Source: an uncultured Bacteroidia bacterium
Lineage (GTDB): Bacteria; Bacteroidota; Bacteroidia; JANWVE01
Assembly: GCA_938028625.1 (NCBI GenBank)
Contig: CALIZB010000001.1
Span: 1-47,055 of the forward strand
DNA length: 47,055 nucleotides
Reading direction: 5' to 3'
The translations under genes were made by a program, and so were the position numbers. Position 1 is the stretch's first letter, and each line of letters begins with the position of its first letter. The notes under the pieces were generated by a model. It was not told the DNA's origin. It saw only the letters and a program-made list of their open reading frames with translations, and did no database searches. This document shows, in pieces, positions 25,584-33,783 of this stretch.

Positions 25584-26087
25584 ATGACAAAAGACGAAAA
25601 AATTGAAATTGTAAATTCGCTTACAGAAAAACTCAAAGGCTCTGCTAACTTTTATGTAATAGACGCTTCTGATTTTACTGTGGCAAAGAATTGGGCTTTG
25701 CGATCTGCTTGTTACAAAGCAGGTTTAGAGCTTCGTTTCTATAAAAATTCTCTCATCAAAAAAGCATTGGAGAACCTTGATGGCGACTTCTCCTCAGTCA
25801 TCAAATCTTTGAAAGGTTCAGCTTCCTCCATCATTTTTGGTGCTGTAGAACCCAAAACTCCCGCAAAAATCATGTTGGATTTCCGTAAGGACGAGTCAAA
25901 ACCTGCTCTTAAAGCCGCAAAAATCGGTGAGGAAATCTACGTTGGTGATGATAATCTCAAAACGCTCAGCAACATTAAAACTAAAAATGAGCTTATTGCA
26001 GATATTATCGCATTATTGCAATCTCCTGCAAGTAATCTTATCTCAGCATTGCAAAATAAAGACAACAAATCTGAAGAAAATCAATAA
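25584..26087 (+). CDS. rplJ: 50S ribosomal protein L10
   Basis: Anchors L7/L12 dimers to the ribosome. The 167 residues have the family opening (TKDEKIEIVNSLTEKLKGSA), the segment LRFYKNSLIKKALE, a phosphate-rich RNA-binding face and a C-terminal helix (ELIADIIALLQSPASNLISAL) that binds L12 dimers. It follows rplA with a 3-bp gap and no visible Shine-Dalgarno sequence, which suggests translational coupling. Confidence 0.97.
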   Translation: MTKDEKIEIVNSLTEKLKGSANFYVIDASDFTVAKNWALRSACYKAGLELRFYKNSLIKKALENLDGDFSSVIKSLKGSASSIIFGAVEPKTPAKIMLDFRKDESKPALKAAKIGEEIYVGDDNLKTLSNIKTKNELIADIIALLQSPASNLISALQNKDNKSEENQ

Positions 26088-26114
26088 TTCAAAACTATTT
26101 TATCTTGAAAAATT

Positions 26115-26483
26115 ATGGCAGACTTAAAACAAATCGCAGAAACATTAGTTAACTTAACTGTAAAAGAAGTATCCGAACTAGCTTCTATCTTAGAAAATGA
26201 GTATGGTATAAAACCCGCAGCCGCAGCAGTGGTAGTACAAAGTGGCGGCGGCGAACAGGCAGCAGCCGTTCAGACCGAATTTGATGTTATCCTTAAAAGT
26301 GGCGGCGCCCAAAAACTTAACGTGGTTAAGTTGTTAAAAGACCTTACAGGACTTGGCTTAAAAGAAGCAAAAGAACTTGTAGATAATGCTCCTAAAACTA
26401 TTAAGGAAAAAATCTCCAAAGAAGAGGCTGAAGCACTTAAAGCAAAACTTACCGAAGCGGGTGCAGAGGTTGAAATCAAGTAA
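26115..26483 (+). CDS. rplL: 50S ribosomal protein L7/L12
   Basis: Flexible stalk protein that recruits translational GTPases. The 122 residues show the N-terminal dimerisation region ([20 protein letters not shown]), an Ala/Gly-rich hinge with GGGEQAAA, and the C-terminal domain with [20 protein letters not shown] and [20 protein letters not shown]. It is the last gene of this operon: a strong terminator follows within 60 bp, and rpoB is not downstream. Confidence 0.98.
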   Translation: MADLKQIAETLVNLTVKEVSELASILENEYGIKPAAAAVVVQSGGGEQAAAVQTEFDVILKSGGAQKLNVVKLLKDLTGLGLKEAKELVDNAPKTIKEKISKEEAEALKAKLTEAGAEVEIK

Positions 26484-26510
26484 TCTATTCAAATCTTATC
26501 CTTATCAGAA

Positions 26511-26537
26511 GGCTGTGTTTTCGCACAGTCTTTTTTT
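26511..26537 (+). terminator. Rho-independent terminator after rplL
   Basis: GGCTGTG (26511-26517)/CACAGTC (26524-26530), a 7-bp stem with one G-T pair, followed by seven T (26531-26537). It closes the secE-nusG-rplKAJL transcript. Confidence 0.9.
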
Positions 26538-26558
26538 ATATTACCACAAAATCCAAAA

Positions 26559-26604
26559 ATATCCAAATTTATTTTGGATATCTCATAAGAAGCGCATATC
26601 TTTG
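26559..26604 (+). promoter_or_regulatory. Promoter of rpmE2 with an overlapping palindromic operator candidate
   Basis: A perfect 9-bp inverted repeat, ATATCCAAA (26559-26567) and TTTGGATAT (26573-26581), separated by 5 nt. The TTG at 26574-26576 inside the right arm is the -33 element, with a 20-nt gap to TATCTTTG (26597-26604). A repressor bound here would block RNA polymerase. Zur is one candidate, because type B L31 is zinc-regulated in several bacteria, but the site itself has not been matched to Zur. Confidence 0.6.
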
Positions 26605-26624
26605 CGGTCCATTTTTGAAAAGTT

Positions 26625-26873
26625 ATGAAAAAAGATATTCATCCTGATTATCATTTTGTTGTATTTTGGGACATGTCCAGTGATTATAAGTTCCTTACTC
26701 GTTCTACAGCTACATCAAGAGAAACTATTACGTGGGAGGACGGAAATACCTACCCCGTAGTAAAAGTAGATATCTCTTCTAAATCTCATCCTTTTTACAC
26801 AGGCAAAAAAGTGCTTTTAGACAGCGCAGGTCGTGTAGATAAATTCAACAAACGCTACAACAAGAAAAAATAA
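26625..26873 (+). CDS. rpmE2: 50S ribosomal protein L31, type B
   Basis: An 82-residue L31 of the type B, zinc-independent group. The opening [19 protein letters not shown] and the C-terminal [15 protein letters not shown] and [10 protein letters not shown] are diagnostic. There is no cysteine at all, so the zinc site of classical L31 is absent. The promoter carries a palindrome over the -33 element. An imperfect 14-bp inverted repeat follows the gene. It occupies the place where rpoB is normally found. Confidence 0.95.
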   Translation: MKKDIHPDYHFVVFWDMSSDYKFLTRSTATSRETITWEDGNTYPVVKVDISSKSHPFYTGKKVLLDSAGRVDKFNKRYNKKK

Positions 26874-26897
26874 ATCTTTCATTCACACCTATATCCC

Positions 26898-26934
26898 ATT
26901 AAGGAAGGAACTCTAAAATTGTTCTTTCCTTAAT
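26898..26934. terminator. Long hairpin after rpmE2
   Basis: ATTAAGGAAGGAAC (26898-26911) pairs with GTTCTTTCCTTAAT (26921-26934), 14 bp with one G-T pair and a 9-nt loop, followed by T-rich sequence. It lies 19 bp before the thiL start. Confidence 0.75.
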
Positions 26935-26952
26935 TTCGTTTATTCAAAACTT

Positions 26953-27996
26953 ATGTTAACAGACAAAAATATTTCTTTCACTTCCCTAGACACATTAGGC
27001 GAATTTGGCTTAATTGACCGAATAGAAAAATCTTTCACCCCCAAATATGCCAATACCATTAAAGGTATAGGTGACGACGCCGCAGTATTACAAGGTGATG
27101 ACCATTTTTATACGCTTGTCAGTTGCGATATGCTCGTAGAAGGTGTCCATTTTGACCTTTCTTATACGCCATTAAAGCATCTTGGCTGGAAAGCTGTGGT
27201 GGTCAATTTATCGGATATTTACGCCATGAATGGTATCCCTAACGCAATAACCATTTGCTTAGGTATTAACAACCGTTTTAGTGTAGAAGCTATAGACGAA
27301 TTCTACATAGGAGTGGAAATTGCTTGTCGTACTTTTGCTGTAGATTTAGTAGGGGGTGATACATCTACTACGCGCGGAGGCATGTATATAGGTGTAACCG
27401 CACTTGGTAAAGTAGAAAAAAATCAAGTAGTGTACAGAAATGGTGCTAAAAAAAATGATTTAATCTGCGTTACAGGAGATTTAGGTGCGGCGTATGCAGG
27501 ATTTAGAATTTTGGAACGTGAAAAACAAGTCTTTTTAGAAAACCCTAATCTACAACCAGATTTAGCAGAATATGATTATGTAGTAGGCAGGCAACTCAAA
27601 CCACATCCACAAATTGAACTGATTTCATGGTTCAAACAAAATAATTTTATTCCTAACGCTATGATAGATATCAGTGATGGATTAGCGTCAGAGATATTGC
27701 ATATTTGCAAACAAAGCAACGTAGGTGCAAGAATTATGGAAGACAAAATACCATTAGATATCCAAACACAAAAAGTAGCTATGGAATGTAAAATGGATAC
27801 TAATACATTTGCTTTTAATGGAGGAGAGGACTACGAAATGCTTTTTACTGTGCCTATTACTGCTCATGATACTGTCAAAAAAATACCGAATGTATCTATT
27901 ATTGGATACATTACAGATAAAGAAGAAGGTGTGAATTTAGTCAGTAAGCAAGGTTCATTAGTGCCTATTCAAGCACAAGGCTGGAAACATTTCTGA
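26953..27996 (+). CDS. thiL: Thiamine-monophosphate kinase
   Basis: ATP-dependent phosphorylation of thiamine monophosphate to thiamine diphosphate, the last step of vitamin B1 biosynthesis. The 347 residues belong to the PurM/ThiL fold. The metal- and phosphate-binding motif GIGDDAAVL is at 38-46 (D41, D42), followed by DMLVEGVHFDLSY, the glycine/aspartate segment VDLVGGDTSTTRGG, and later MIDISDGLASEI and FNGGEDYEML. No other thiamine gene is nearby, and no TPP riboswitch was recognised upstream. A 505-bp non-coding stretch follows. Confidence 0.95.
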   Translation: MLTDKNISFTSLDTLGEFGLIDRIEKSFTPKYANTIKGIGDDAAVLQGDDHFYTLVSCDMLVEGVHFDLSYTPLKHLGWKAVVVNLSDIYAMNGIPNAITICLGINNRFSVEAIDEFYIGVEIACRTFAVDLVGGDTSTTRGGMYIGVTALGKVEKNQVVYRNGAKKNDLICVTGDLGAAYAGFRILEREKQVFLENPNLQPDLAEYDYVVGRQLKPHPQIELISWFKQNNFIPNAMIDISDGLASEILHICKQSNVGARIMEDKIPLDIQTQKVAMECKMDTNTFAFNGGEDYEMLFTVPITAHDTVKKIPNVSIIGYITDKEEGVNLVSKQGSLVPIQAQGWKHF

Positions 27997-28501
27997 AAAA
28001 ATCCTTAATTCAAAATATGTGATAAGTTTATATCAATACATCACTTTACTCTTATTGCTTTCATTATTTCATTTTGTTTCATTTTTAGGTTGTGGTTTAG
28101 AGTGCACATACGCATAATTACGTTGTTGAAACATTATCTTGATGGTTGGTGAGCTCGGTTGGTGAGCTTGCCGAACCATGCCGAACTACAGAGGCTTCAT
28201 GGTACTTGTCTTTTTTAGAAAAACAAGTAGTACTTCGTACCAGATGTCTATTTTTTGCTCTTAAAGCATCATTGTCGCCTTCAATCTACGACAAGATTTA
28301 CACAAAAAATTTTATGTTCCATTTTTTTTCTACCATTTTTGACTACCTTTACACTATAGCGATGAGGGCAGTTTACTTTTAACACCTCACACATACTACA
28401 AAAGTATGCTCTCTTTGTCCTTTATCAAAATATCATACAATTTTTACCACAACCCGCTTATATATCACAAAATCACTTGAATATTTGTGATACCTATTTT
28501 T
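27997..28501. other. 505-bp intergenic region with repeat-like hairpins
   Basis: It holds a 12-nt tandem duplication GGTTGGTGAGCT (28144-28155 and 28157-28168). The second copy runs into TGAGCTTGCCGAA (28163-28175), flanked by pairing arms. Next is a hairpin with arms ACTTG/CAAGT and TTTTT/AAAAA around 28204-28230. Near the right end, ATCACAAA (28464-28471) pairs with TTTGTGAT (28484-28491). A 78-codon frame at 28146-28382 overlaps the repeat and looks non-coding in composition. No other feature is evident between 28000 and 28140. Confidence 0.4.
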
Positions 28502-29554
28502 CTACTCCGTTTCAGATTTAAGTTTATGAATTTTTAGGGGATTAGCATGGTTTTGTGCATACTCATTACGGTTTTTAAGAATATCTAATGCAGTAAAGAT
28601 GGCTTCTCTGAAAGAACCTTCATTTGCTTTGTTTTTACCTGTTATATCGTGTGCTGTGCCGTGGTCTGGGGAAGTGCGCACTATGGGTAGTCCTGCGGTA
28701 AAGTTTACTCCACCCCCAAAGGCTAATACCTTAAATGGAATAAGTCCTTGGTCATGATACATAGCTAATATACCATCAAAATTTTTGTAATTTCCAGAAC
28801 CAAAAAAAGCATCAGCAGGGAAGGGACCCATGCACAAGATATTTTCTTTTTTAGCTGTTTCAATAGCAGGTATAATTATCTCTTGCTCTTCTGTACCCAA
28901 AGTTCCATTTTCGCCTGCATGAGGGTTCAATCCTAATACTGCAATACGAGGCTTGGGAATATTAAAATCTACCTTTAAACTTTGGTACATCAAACGAATT
29001 TTATTCAGTATTTTATCCGCATTAAGTGAAGACGCAATATTATGAACAGGAATATGTCCTGTTACTAAACCTACACGCACTTGTTCATGAACCATAAACA
29101 GCATAGTATTTTCTACTTCAAAAGCATGCGTAAAAAACTCTGTATGCCCAGGAAACGCAAATCCTCCGAGTTTCATCGCTTCTTTGTGAATAGGTGCGGT
29201 AACAATAGCTTCAATAAGTCCGTTTTTTATGTCCTGAACAGCTATTTCTAATGCCATAGCCGCAACTTTTCCTGCATTTTCAGTTACTTTACCTACTTCT
29301 ACACGGTCAAGATTTTCTGCTACATCTACTACATATATTTTTTTAAGAGCAAGATTGGGTTGTACTTGACGTATAGGTTGAAACAAAAACTTTTCTATTT
29401 TAAGAAATTGTCTATAATAGTTAAGCACTTTTACTGAACCATAAATAACAGGGGTGCAGTATTCCAATATAGCTGGGTCTAAAAAAGTTTTAATAATAAT
29501 CTCCGCAGAAATACCGTTAATGTCGCCTAATGTAATTCCTATTTTTCTACTCAT
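28502..29554 (-). CDS. pdxA: 4-hydroxythreonine-4-phosphate dehydrogenase
   Basis: NAD-dependent oxidation of 4-phosphohydroxy-L-threonine in the deoxyxylulose-5-phosphate-dependent pyridoxal phosphate pathway. The 350 residues show the start IGITLGDINGI, the metal-binding histidines in GHTEFF, LNPHAGENGTLG and AMYHDQGLIPFK, and TSPDHGTAHDITGK near the end. It is a cytosolic homodimer in characterised relatives. pdxJ is not visible nearby. The start is ATG at 29554. It is followed, on the same strand, by a hairpin in the long intergenic region. Confidence 0.96.
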   Translation of the reverse strand: MSRKIGITLGDINGISAEIIIKTFLDPAILEYCTPVIYGSVKVLNYYRQFLKIEKFLFQPIRQVQPNLALKKIYVVDVAENLDRVEVGKVTENAGKVAAMALEIAVQDIKNGLIEAIVTAPIHKEAMKLGGFAFPGHTEFFTHAFEVENTMLFMVHEQVRVGLVTGHIPVHNIASSLNADKILNKIRLMYQSLKVDFNIPKPRIAVLGLNPHAGENGTLGTEEQEIIIPAIETAKKENILCMGPFPADAFFGSGNYKNFDGILAMYHDQGLIPFKVLAFGGGVNFTAGLPIVRTSPDHGTAHDITGKNKANEGSFREAIFTALDILKNRNEYAQNHANPLKIHKLKSETE

Positions 29555-29602
29555 AGTGCAAAAATACTATAATTCATGAACTTTCATTCTTTCTATTCAA
29601 AG

Positions 29603-29632
29603 AAAAACACCACACAGGCATACTGCATGGTG
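29603..29632 (-). terminator. Terminator after sucD
   Basis: A 10-bp stem with two G-T pairs between CACCACACAG (29608-29617) and CTGCATGGTG (29623-29632), loop GCATA, followed on the minus strand by five T. It lies 34 bp past the sucD stop. Confidence 0.85.
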
Positions 29633-29665
29633 CTGAAAAATACAAGAGTATATCAAACAAAACGC

Positions 29666-30550
29666 TTATCTCATTCCAGATTTACGAAGAGCCTCCATCA
29701 TAGTTTGTCCTATAAATGCTGGACTTTCTACTACATGAATGCCACATTCTTTCATGATGCGCATTTTAGCGGCTGCGGTATCGTCGCCACCTGCAATAAT
29801 AGCGCCTGCGTGTCCCATACGTCTGCCCGGAGGAGCGGTTTGTCCTGCGATAAAGCCCACAACAGGTTTTTTAACATTGTCTTTTATCCAACGGGCGGCA
29901 TCTACTTCGGAAGAACCACCAATCTCACCTATGAGAATGATACCTTCTGTATTAGGGTCTTCATTAAGAAGTTTGATAATATCTGTGTGTGTAGAACCTA
30001 CAATAGGGTCCCCACCGATACCTACGCATGTACTTTGACCTAATCCTTGTTGGGTAACTTGATAGACCGCTTCATACGTGAGTGTACCTGAGCGAGATAT
30101 AATGCCAATGGTCCCAGGTTTATGAATAAATCCAGGCATAATCCCAACTTTAGCTTCCCCTGGAGTGATAATACCTGGACAATTAGGTCCAATCATTATA
30201 GCACCGCGTGCTTTAAGAAATGGTTTGATAACTAACATATCCCGTGTAGGAATGCCTTCGGTGATGGTAACTATTACTTTGATACCTGCGTCTGCAGCTT
30301 CAAGAATAGCATCGGCGGCAAATGCGGGAGGTACAAAAATAATGGATACATCTGCTCCTGTGGCTTTTACAGCGCTATCCACAGTGTTGAATACAGGTCT
30401 ATCAAGATGTTTTGTGCCACCTTTACCTGGGGTAACTCCCCCTACTACGTTTGTGCCATATTCTATCATTTGAGTAGCATGAAACGTGCCTTCACTACCT
30501 GTAAAACCTTGCACAATAACTTTAGAGTGCTTATTAACTAAAATGCTCAT
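29666..30550 (-). CDS. sucD: Succinate-CoA ligase, alpha subunit
   Basis: TCA-cycle enzyme that interconverts succinyl-CoA and succinate with substrate-level phosphorylation. The 294 residues show the CoA-binding opening [44 protein letters not shown] and the active-site histidine H247 in [12 protein letters not shown]. sucC (beta) is not adjacent, which differs from the sucCD operon of enterobacteria. The start is ATG at 30550. A strong terminator follows. The aminotransferase upstream on the same strand is 80 bp away. Confidence 0.97.
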   Translation of the reverse strand: MSILVNKHSKVIVQGFTGSEGTFHATQMIEYGTNVVGGVTPGKGGTKHLDRPVFNTVDSAVKATGADVSIIFVPPAFAADAILEAADAGIKVIVTITEGIPTRDMLVIKPFLKARGAIMIGPNCPGIITPGEAKVGIMPGFIHKPGTIGIISRSGTLTYEAVYQVTQQGLGQSTCVGIGGDPIVGSTHTDIIKLLNEDPNTEGIILIGEIGGSSEVDAARWIKDNVKKPVVGFIAGQTAPPGRRMGHAGAIIAGGDDTAAAKMRIMKECGIHVVESPAFIGQTMMEALRKSGMR

Positions 30551-30630
30551 ACTTTTTTATTTAGTTTGCAATTTACAATTTGTTTTATAACTCACAAAAA
30601 AAAGTATAAAATTCTCGGATAAAGATACAT

Positions 30631-31818
30631 TCATAAGCCGCTTATCACGTTTTTTAGAATTTTGATGATTTTTTCTAATTCTTCCCAACTAACCGTAAGC
30701 GGTGGTGCAAAACGAAGTTTATGCTCTGCATACAAAAACCAGTCTATTAACAAACCATCTTGCATAGCTGTATTGATAGCTTTTTGCACTTGTTCAAAGT
30801 CTTTAAGTTCAATAGCCCAAAATAATCCTAAACCTGTAAAACCTTGAATGTTATTAAATGTTTTAAGTTCTTGAGCTACAAATTTACCTTTCTCTTGTAC
30901 ATCAGCTAAAAAATCAGGTTCAGTAATAATTTTCAAAGTAGCTAAACTTGCCGCACAACACACAGGATGTCCTCCAAAAGTAGTAATATGCCCTAAAATA
31001 GGTTCATAAGAAAATGTTTGCATAATTTCTTTGTCTGCTATAAAAGCACCTATCGGCATACCTCCGCCCATACCTTTTGCCATAACTAATACATCAGGAA
31101 TAACACCTATCTGCTCAAGATAAAATAAACTACCTGTGCGTCCAAAACCTGTTTGAATTTCATCAAATATAAGTAGAGTGCCTGTTTCTGTGCATTTTTT
31201 ACGGAGTTTTTTTAAATATTGAGTTTCTGCTATTTTTACTCCTGCTTCACCTTGTATAGGTTCTATTAACACTGCCGCCGTATGCTCATCAATAGAATTC
31301 AAACAGCATTCGCTATTGAATAGCGCAAATTCTATGTATGGCAAAAGCGGTTCATACCTGTATTTGAAACTATAACTGCCATTTACACTCATAGCACCTA
31401 ACGTACTACCATGATAACTTTGATGAAAAGCTATAATTTTTTTTCGCCCTGTATAACGTTTAGCTAATTTGATAGCACCTTCTATGGCTTCGCTACCTGA
31501 ATTGACAAAATATACACTATTTAATGAATTAGGTAAATTTTTGCACAGCGTTGTGGCTAGTTCTACTTGTGGTGTTTGAATATGTTCACCATAAACCATT
31601 GTGTGTAAATACTTTTTACATTGTTTTTCAATAGCGTCTATAACCTTTGGATTACAATGTCCTACATTACTAACCGCAATACCACTAATACAATCTATGT
31701 ATTTTTTACCTTGTGTATCGTAGATATAAATTCCTTCGGCTTTTTCTACTTCAAGAGCTAGCGGTGTAGGGCTGGTTTGTGCAATGTGATAATAAAATAA
31801 CTCCCGTATGTTTGGCAT
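30631..31818 (-). CDS. Class-III PLP aminotransferase (ArgD/ornithine aminotransferase-like)
   Basis: A 395-residue pyridoxal-phosphate enzyme of the acetylornithine/ornithine/4-aminobutyrate aminotransferase group. Visible are DCISGIAVSNVGHCNP, FVNSGSEAIEGAIKLAK, the PLP ring contact region FHQSYHGSTLGAMS, FDEIQTGFGRTG with the aspartate that binds the PLP nitrogen, and the Schiff-base Lys248 in VMAKGMGGGMPIGAF. The arginine or acyl-ornithine specificity cannot be read from the sequence, and no arg genes are nearby. The start is ATG at 31818. The divergent atpF begins 149 bp away. Confidence 0.9.
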   Translation of the reverse strand: MPNIRELFYYHIAQTSPTPLALEVEKAEGIYIYDTQGKKYIDCISGIAVSNVGHCNPKVIDAIEKQCKKYLHTMVYGEHIQTPQVELATTLCKNLPNSLNSVYFVNSGSEAIEGAIKLAKRYTGRKKIIAFHQSYHGSTLGAMSVNGSYSFKYRYEPLLPYIEFALFNSECCLNSIDEHTAAVLIEPIQGEAGVKIAETQYLKKLRKKCTETGTLLIFDEIQTGFGRTGSLFYLEQIGVIPDVLVMAKGMGGGMPIGAFIADKEIMQTFSYEPILGHITTFGGHPVCCAASLATLKIITEPDFLADVQEKGKFVAQELKTFNNIQGFTGLGLFWAIELKDFEQVQKAINTAMQDGLLIDWFLYAEHKLRFAPPLTVSWEELEKIIKILKNVISGL

Positions 31819-31912
31819 GTGCCAATATTAGTAAGTTTTGTACCTTATTCTGCAAATTTTATTCATCTATAAAATTCAAAAGTCTGAATATAAGATACTT
31901 AAAAGATACATT

Positions 31913-31943
31913 TTGACAAATTGAGAAAAAAAAACTTACTTTG
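31913..31943 (+). promoter_or_regulatory. Candidate promoter of atpF-atpH
   Basis: TTG at 31913-31915 and TTACTTTG at 31936-31943, with a 20-nt gap. The -7 box departs from TAnnTTTG at its second base. It supports independent transcription of this pair. Confidence 0.5.
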
Positions 31944-31967
31944 CCCGTCTAAAATAAAAATTAAGAT

Positions 31968-32477
31968 ATGTTGTTAGAAATGAATCCGCTTATCACTCCC
32001 GAACCTGGTTTGTTTATATGGAGTGTAGTTATTTTCCTGATATTCTTTCTTTTATTAAGAAAGTTAGCGTGGAAACCTATTACCGAAGCACTTGCCAAAC
32101 GTGAAGAAAGTATTACGCAAGCCTTACAGGAAGCGGAGAAAGCCCGTCAGGAAATGGCTAACTTAAAATCCGACAATGAAAAATTACTCAATGAAGCTAA
32201 ATTAGAAAGAGAAAAAATTCTTAGAGAAGCTCGTGAAATGAAAGAAAGCATTATCGCTGAGGCTCGCGAAAATGCTAAATTAGAAGGTGATAGAATGATT
32301 CAAAAAGCCAAAGAAGCTATTGAAGTAGAAAAAAATATGGCTTTACAACAGGTAAAACAACAGGTAGCGGTGCTTTCTGTGGAAGTTGCTGAGAAAATTA
32401 TCCGCAAAAAATTTGAAAACCCTGCTGAACAGCAAGCCATAGTATCTGAATATCTTAAAGACATTAACCTAAACTAA
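31968..32477 (+). CDS. atpF: F0F1 ATP synthase subunit b
   Basis: Peripheral stalk subunit joining F0 to F1. The 169 residues have one N-terminal membrane helix (GLFIWSVVIFLIFFLLLRKL) and then a long charged helix (REESITQALQEAEKARQEMA onward) as expected for b. The start is ATG at 31968; a second in-frame ATG at 31980 is possible. It is followed by atpH with an 18-bp gap. atpB and atpE, which normally precede atpF, are absent: the upstream gene is an unrelated divergent aminotransferase. Confidence 0.95.
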   Translation: MLLEMNPLITPEPGLFIWSVVIFLIFFLLLRKLAWKPITEALAKREESITQALQEAEKARQEMANLKSDNEKLLNEAKLEREKILREAREMKESIIAEARENAKLEGDRMIQKAKEAIEVEKNMALQQVKQQVAVLSVEVAEKIIRKKFENPAEQQAIVSEYLKDINLN

Positions 32478-32495
32478 TAAAGGAGGAATTGTATT

Positions 32496-33032
32496 ATGTC
32501 AATAACTCGTGTAGCCCAAAGATATGTAAAACCTTTATTAGAAATCGCAGTAGAACAAGGTTTAGAAAAGCGTATTTTAGACGATTTTGCTTTTGTGGAC
32601 AGTGTTATTAAAGCTAACAAAAACCTTGCTGTTATGCTTTCTAATCCTATCATTTATAGTGATAAAAAACAACGTATTTTGGAGGAGATTTTCAAAGGTA
32701 AAGTACATGATTTAGTCATAAAGTTTTTTAGCGTACTCTCTAAAAATAACCGTAACGAAGTATTACCTTATGTTTATGCAGAATATAAAACCGAATATAA
32801 TCTCATCAAAAATATACATGAAGTAAGTGTTGTTTCTGCATCAGACCTTAATGCACAAAATATGAAAGAGATTGAAGCCCTTTGTCAAAAAATATACAAA
32901 ACAGGTACTATCTCTATTCAGCATACTATTGACCCAAGTCTCATTGCTGGCTTGATTGTTAAAACAGAACACAAACAGTTTGACCTTTCCGTAGCTTCTC
33001 GCCTACGCAAAGTAAAAAGCGAATTACTATAA
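32496..33032 (+). CDS. atpH: F0F1 ATP synthase subunit delta
   Basis: Connects the F1 head to the b-subunit stalk. The 178 residues show the family opening VAQRYVKPLLEIAVEQG, NPIIYSDKKQRILEEIF and, near the C-terminus, DPSLIAGLIVKTEHKQFD. The start is ATG at 32496, with an unusually strong Shine-Dalgarno sequence (AAAGGAGG, 9-nt spacing). A 9-bp hairpin follows, and the next gene, recO, is on the opposite strand, so atpA and atpG do not follow. Confidence 0.95.
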   Translation: MSITRVAQRYVKPLLEIAVEQGLEKRILDDFAFVDSVIKANKNLAVMLSNPIIYSDKKQRILEEIFKGKVHDLVIKFFSVLSKNNRNEVLPYVYAEYKTEYNLIKNIHEVSVVSASDLNAQNMKEIEALCQKIYKTGTISIQHTIDPSLIAGLIVKTEHKQFDLSVASRLRKVKSELL

Positions 33033-33070
33033 GCATAACATCTTCATAACTATTTAAGTAACTAAAAACT

Positions 33071-33100
33071 ACCTGTCAGTACATATAAAGTCTGACAGGT
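33071..33100. terminator. Two-way terminator between atpH and recO
   Basis: ACCTGTCAG (33071-33079)/CTGACAGGT (33092-33100), a 9-bp perfect stem with a 12-nt loop. T-rich sequence follows on the minus strand and a weaker one on the plus strand, so it probably serves both convergent genes. Confidence 0.75.
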
Positions 33101-33102
33101 TC

Positions 33103-33780
33103 TTAATATATTAAGCTCCATATAGCTACGCTTTGAAGGGGTTTAAATCCGTGAATATGAACTTGCATAAATTTTTCTGTTGCGTTCAAAGCGGTTTTTT
33201 TTTCTTTTTCTGAAAGTACATAATCATAATCAGGATTGAAATAAATTTCATTGAGAAAACTTATAACAGAAGTACTTTCTGCATCTAAAAGAGATTGCCA
33301 AGTAGCAATATCAGGACGATAACCTAAATGTCCGCATACATTGAGTATGATGTGAAAATACAGATTAATCAATCTTTCAGATTGCAAATCTAACTGTATA
33401 ATTTTCTGTTTGAGAAAATCAAATAAGGCTTCTGGTTGTACTTCTTGGTGTAAAACGCGAAGCAAAAATTCTGACAAAAAAGATGTATAAGCCATTTTTT
33501 TTATGTCTGTATGCAAACTCTGATGATAGCGAATACTATGAATTTCAGAAAGCAAATGCAGCTCTTTTTCTGTGTCATAGTAAATAGTAGTTTCAGACAG
33601 GTTCAAAGGCAAAAATGCGCTTATTTTGCTTGTGCCTTTCTTGGGTTTATTTTTTACGCCTTTCGCAATACAGGAGAGTAAGCCATGTGATTTTGTGTAC
33701 AAACGTACAATAATGCTGTTATCTGAATAATCAATATGATGTAAAACAATAGCTTCGGTATCAATACTCTCTTTGGGCAT
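33103..33780 (-). CDS. recO: DNA repair protein RecO
   Basis: Mediator of RecA loading in the RecFOR recombination pathway. The 225 residues begin with an OB-fold (TEAIVLHHIDYSDNSIIVRL and SCIAKGVKNKPKKG), followed by a helical domain (MAYTSFLSEFLLRVLHQE). The usual four-cysteine zinc site is not evident; only NVCGHLGYRPD retains the C-G-H-x-G-x-x-P layout. It starts 3 bp after the dusB stop on the same strand, so the two form an operon. Confidence 0.9.
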   Translation of the reverse strand: MPKESIDTEAIVLHHIDYSDNSIIVRLYTKSHGLLSCIAKGVKNKPKKGTSKISAFLPLNLSETTIYYDTEKELHLLSEIHSIRYHQSLHTDIKKMAYTSFLSEFLLRVLHQEVQPEALFDFLKQKIIQLDLQSERLINLYFHIILNVCGHLGYRPDIATWQSLLDAESTSVISFLNEIYFNPDYDYVLSEKEKKTALNATEKFMQVHIHGFKPLQSVAIWSLIY

Positions 33781-33783
33781 AAG

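Noticed and set aside
28146-28382. 78-codon frame in the long intergenic gap after thiL
   Set aside because: It starts inside a tandem repeat and hairpins, has no start signal or family resemblance, and its composition is that of repeat DNA.
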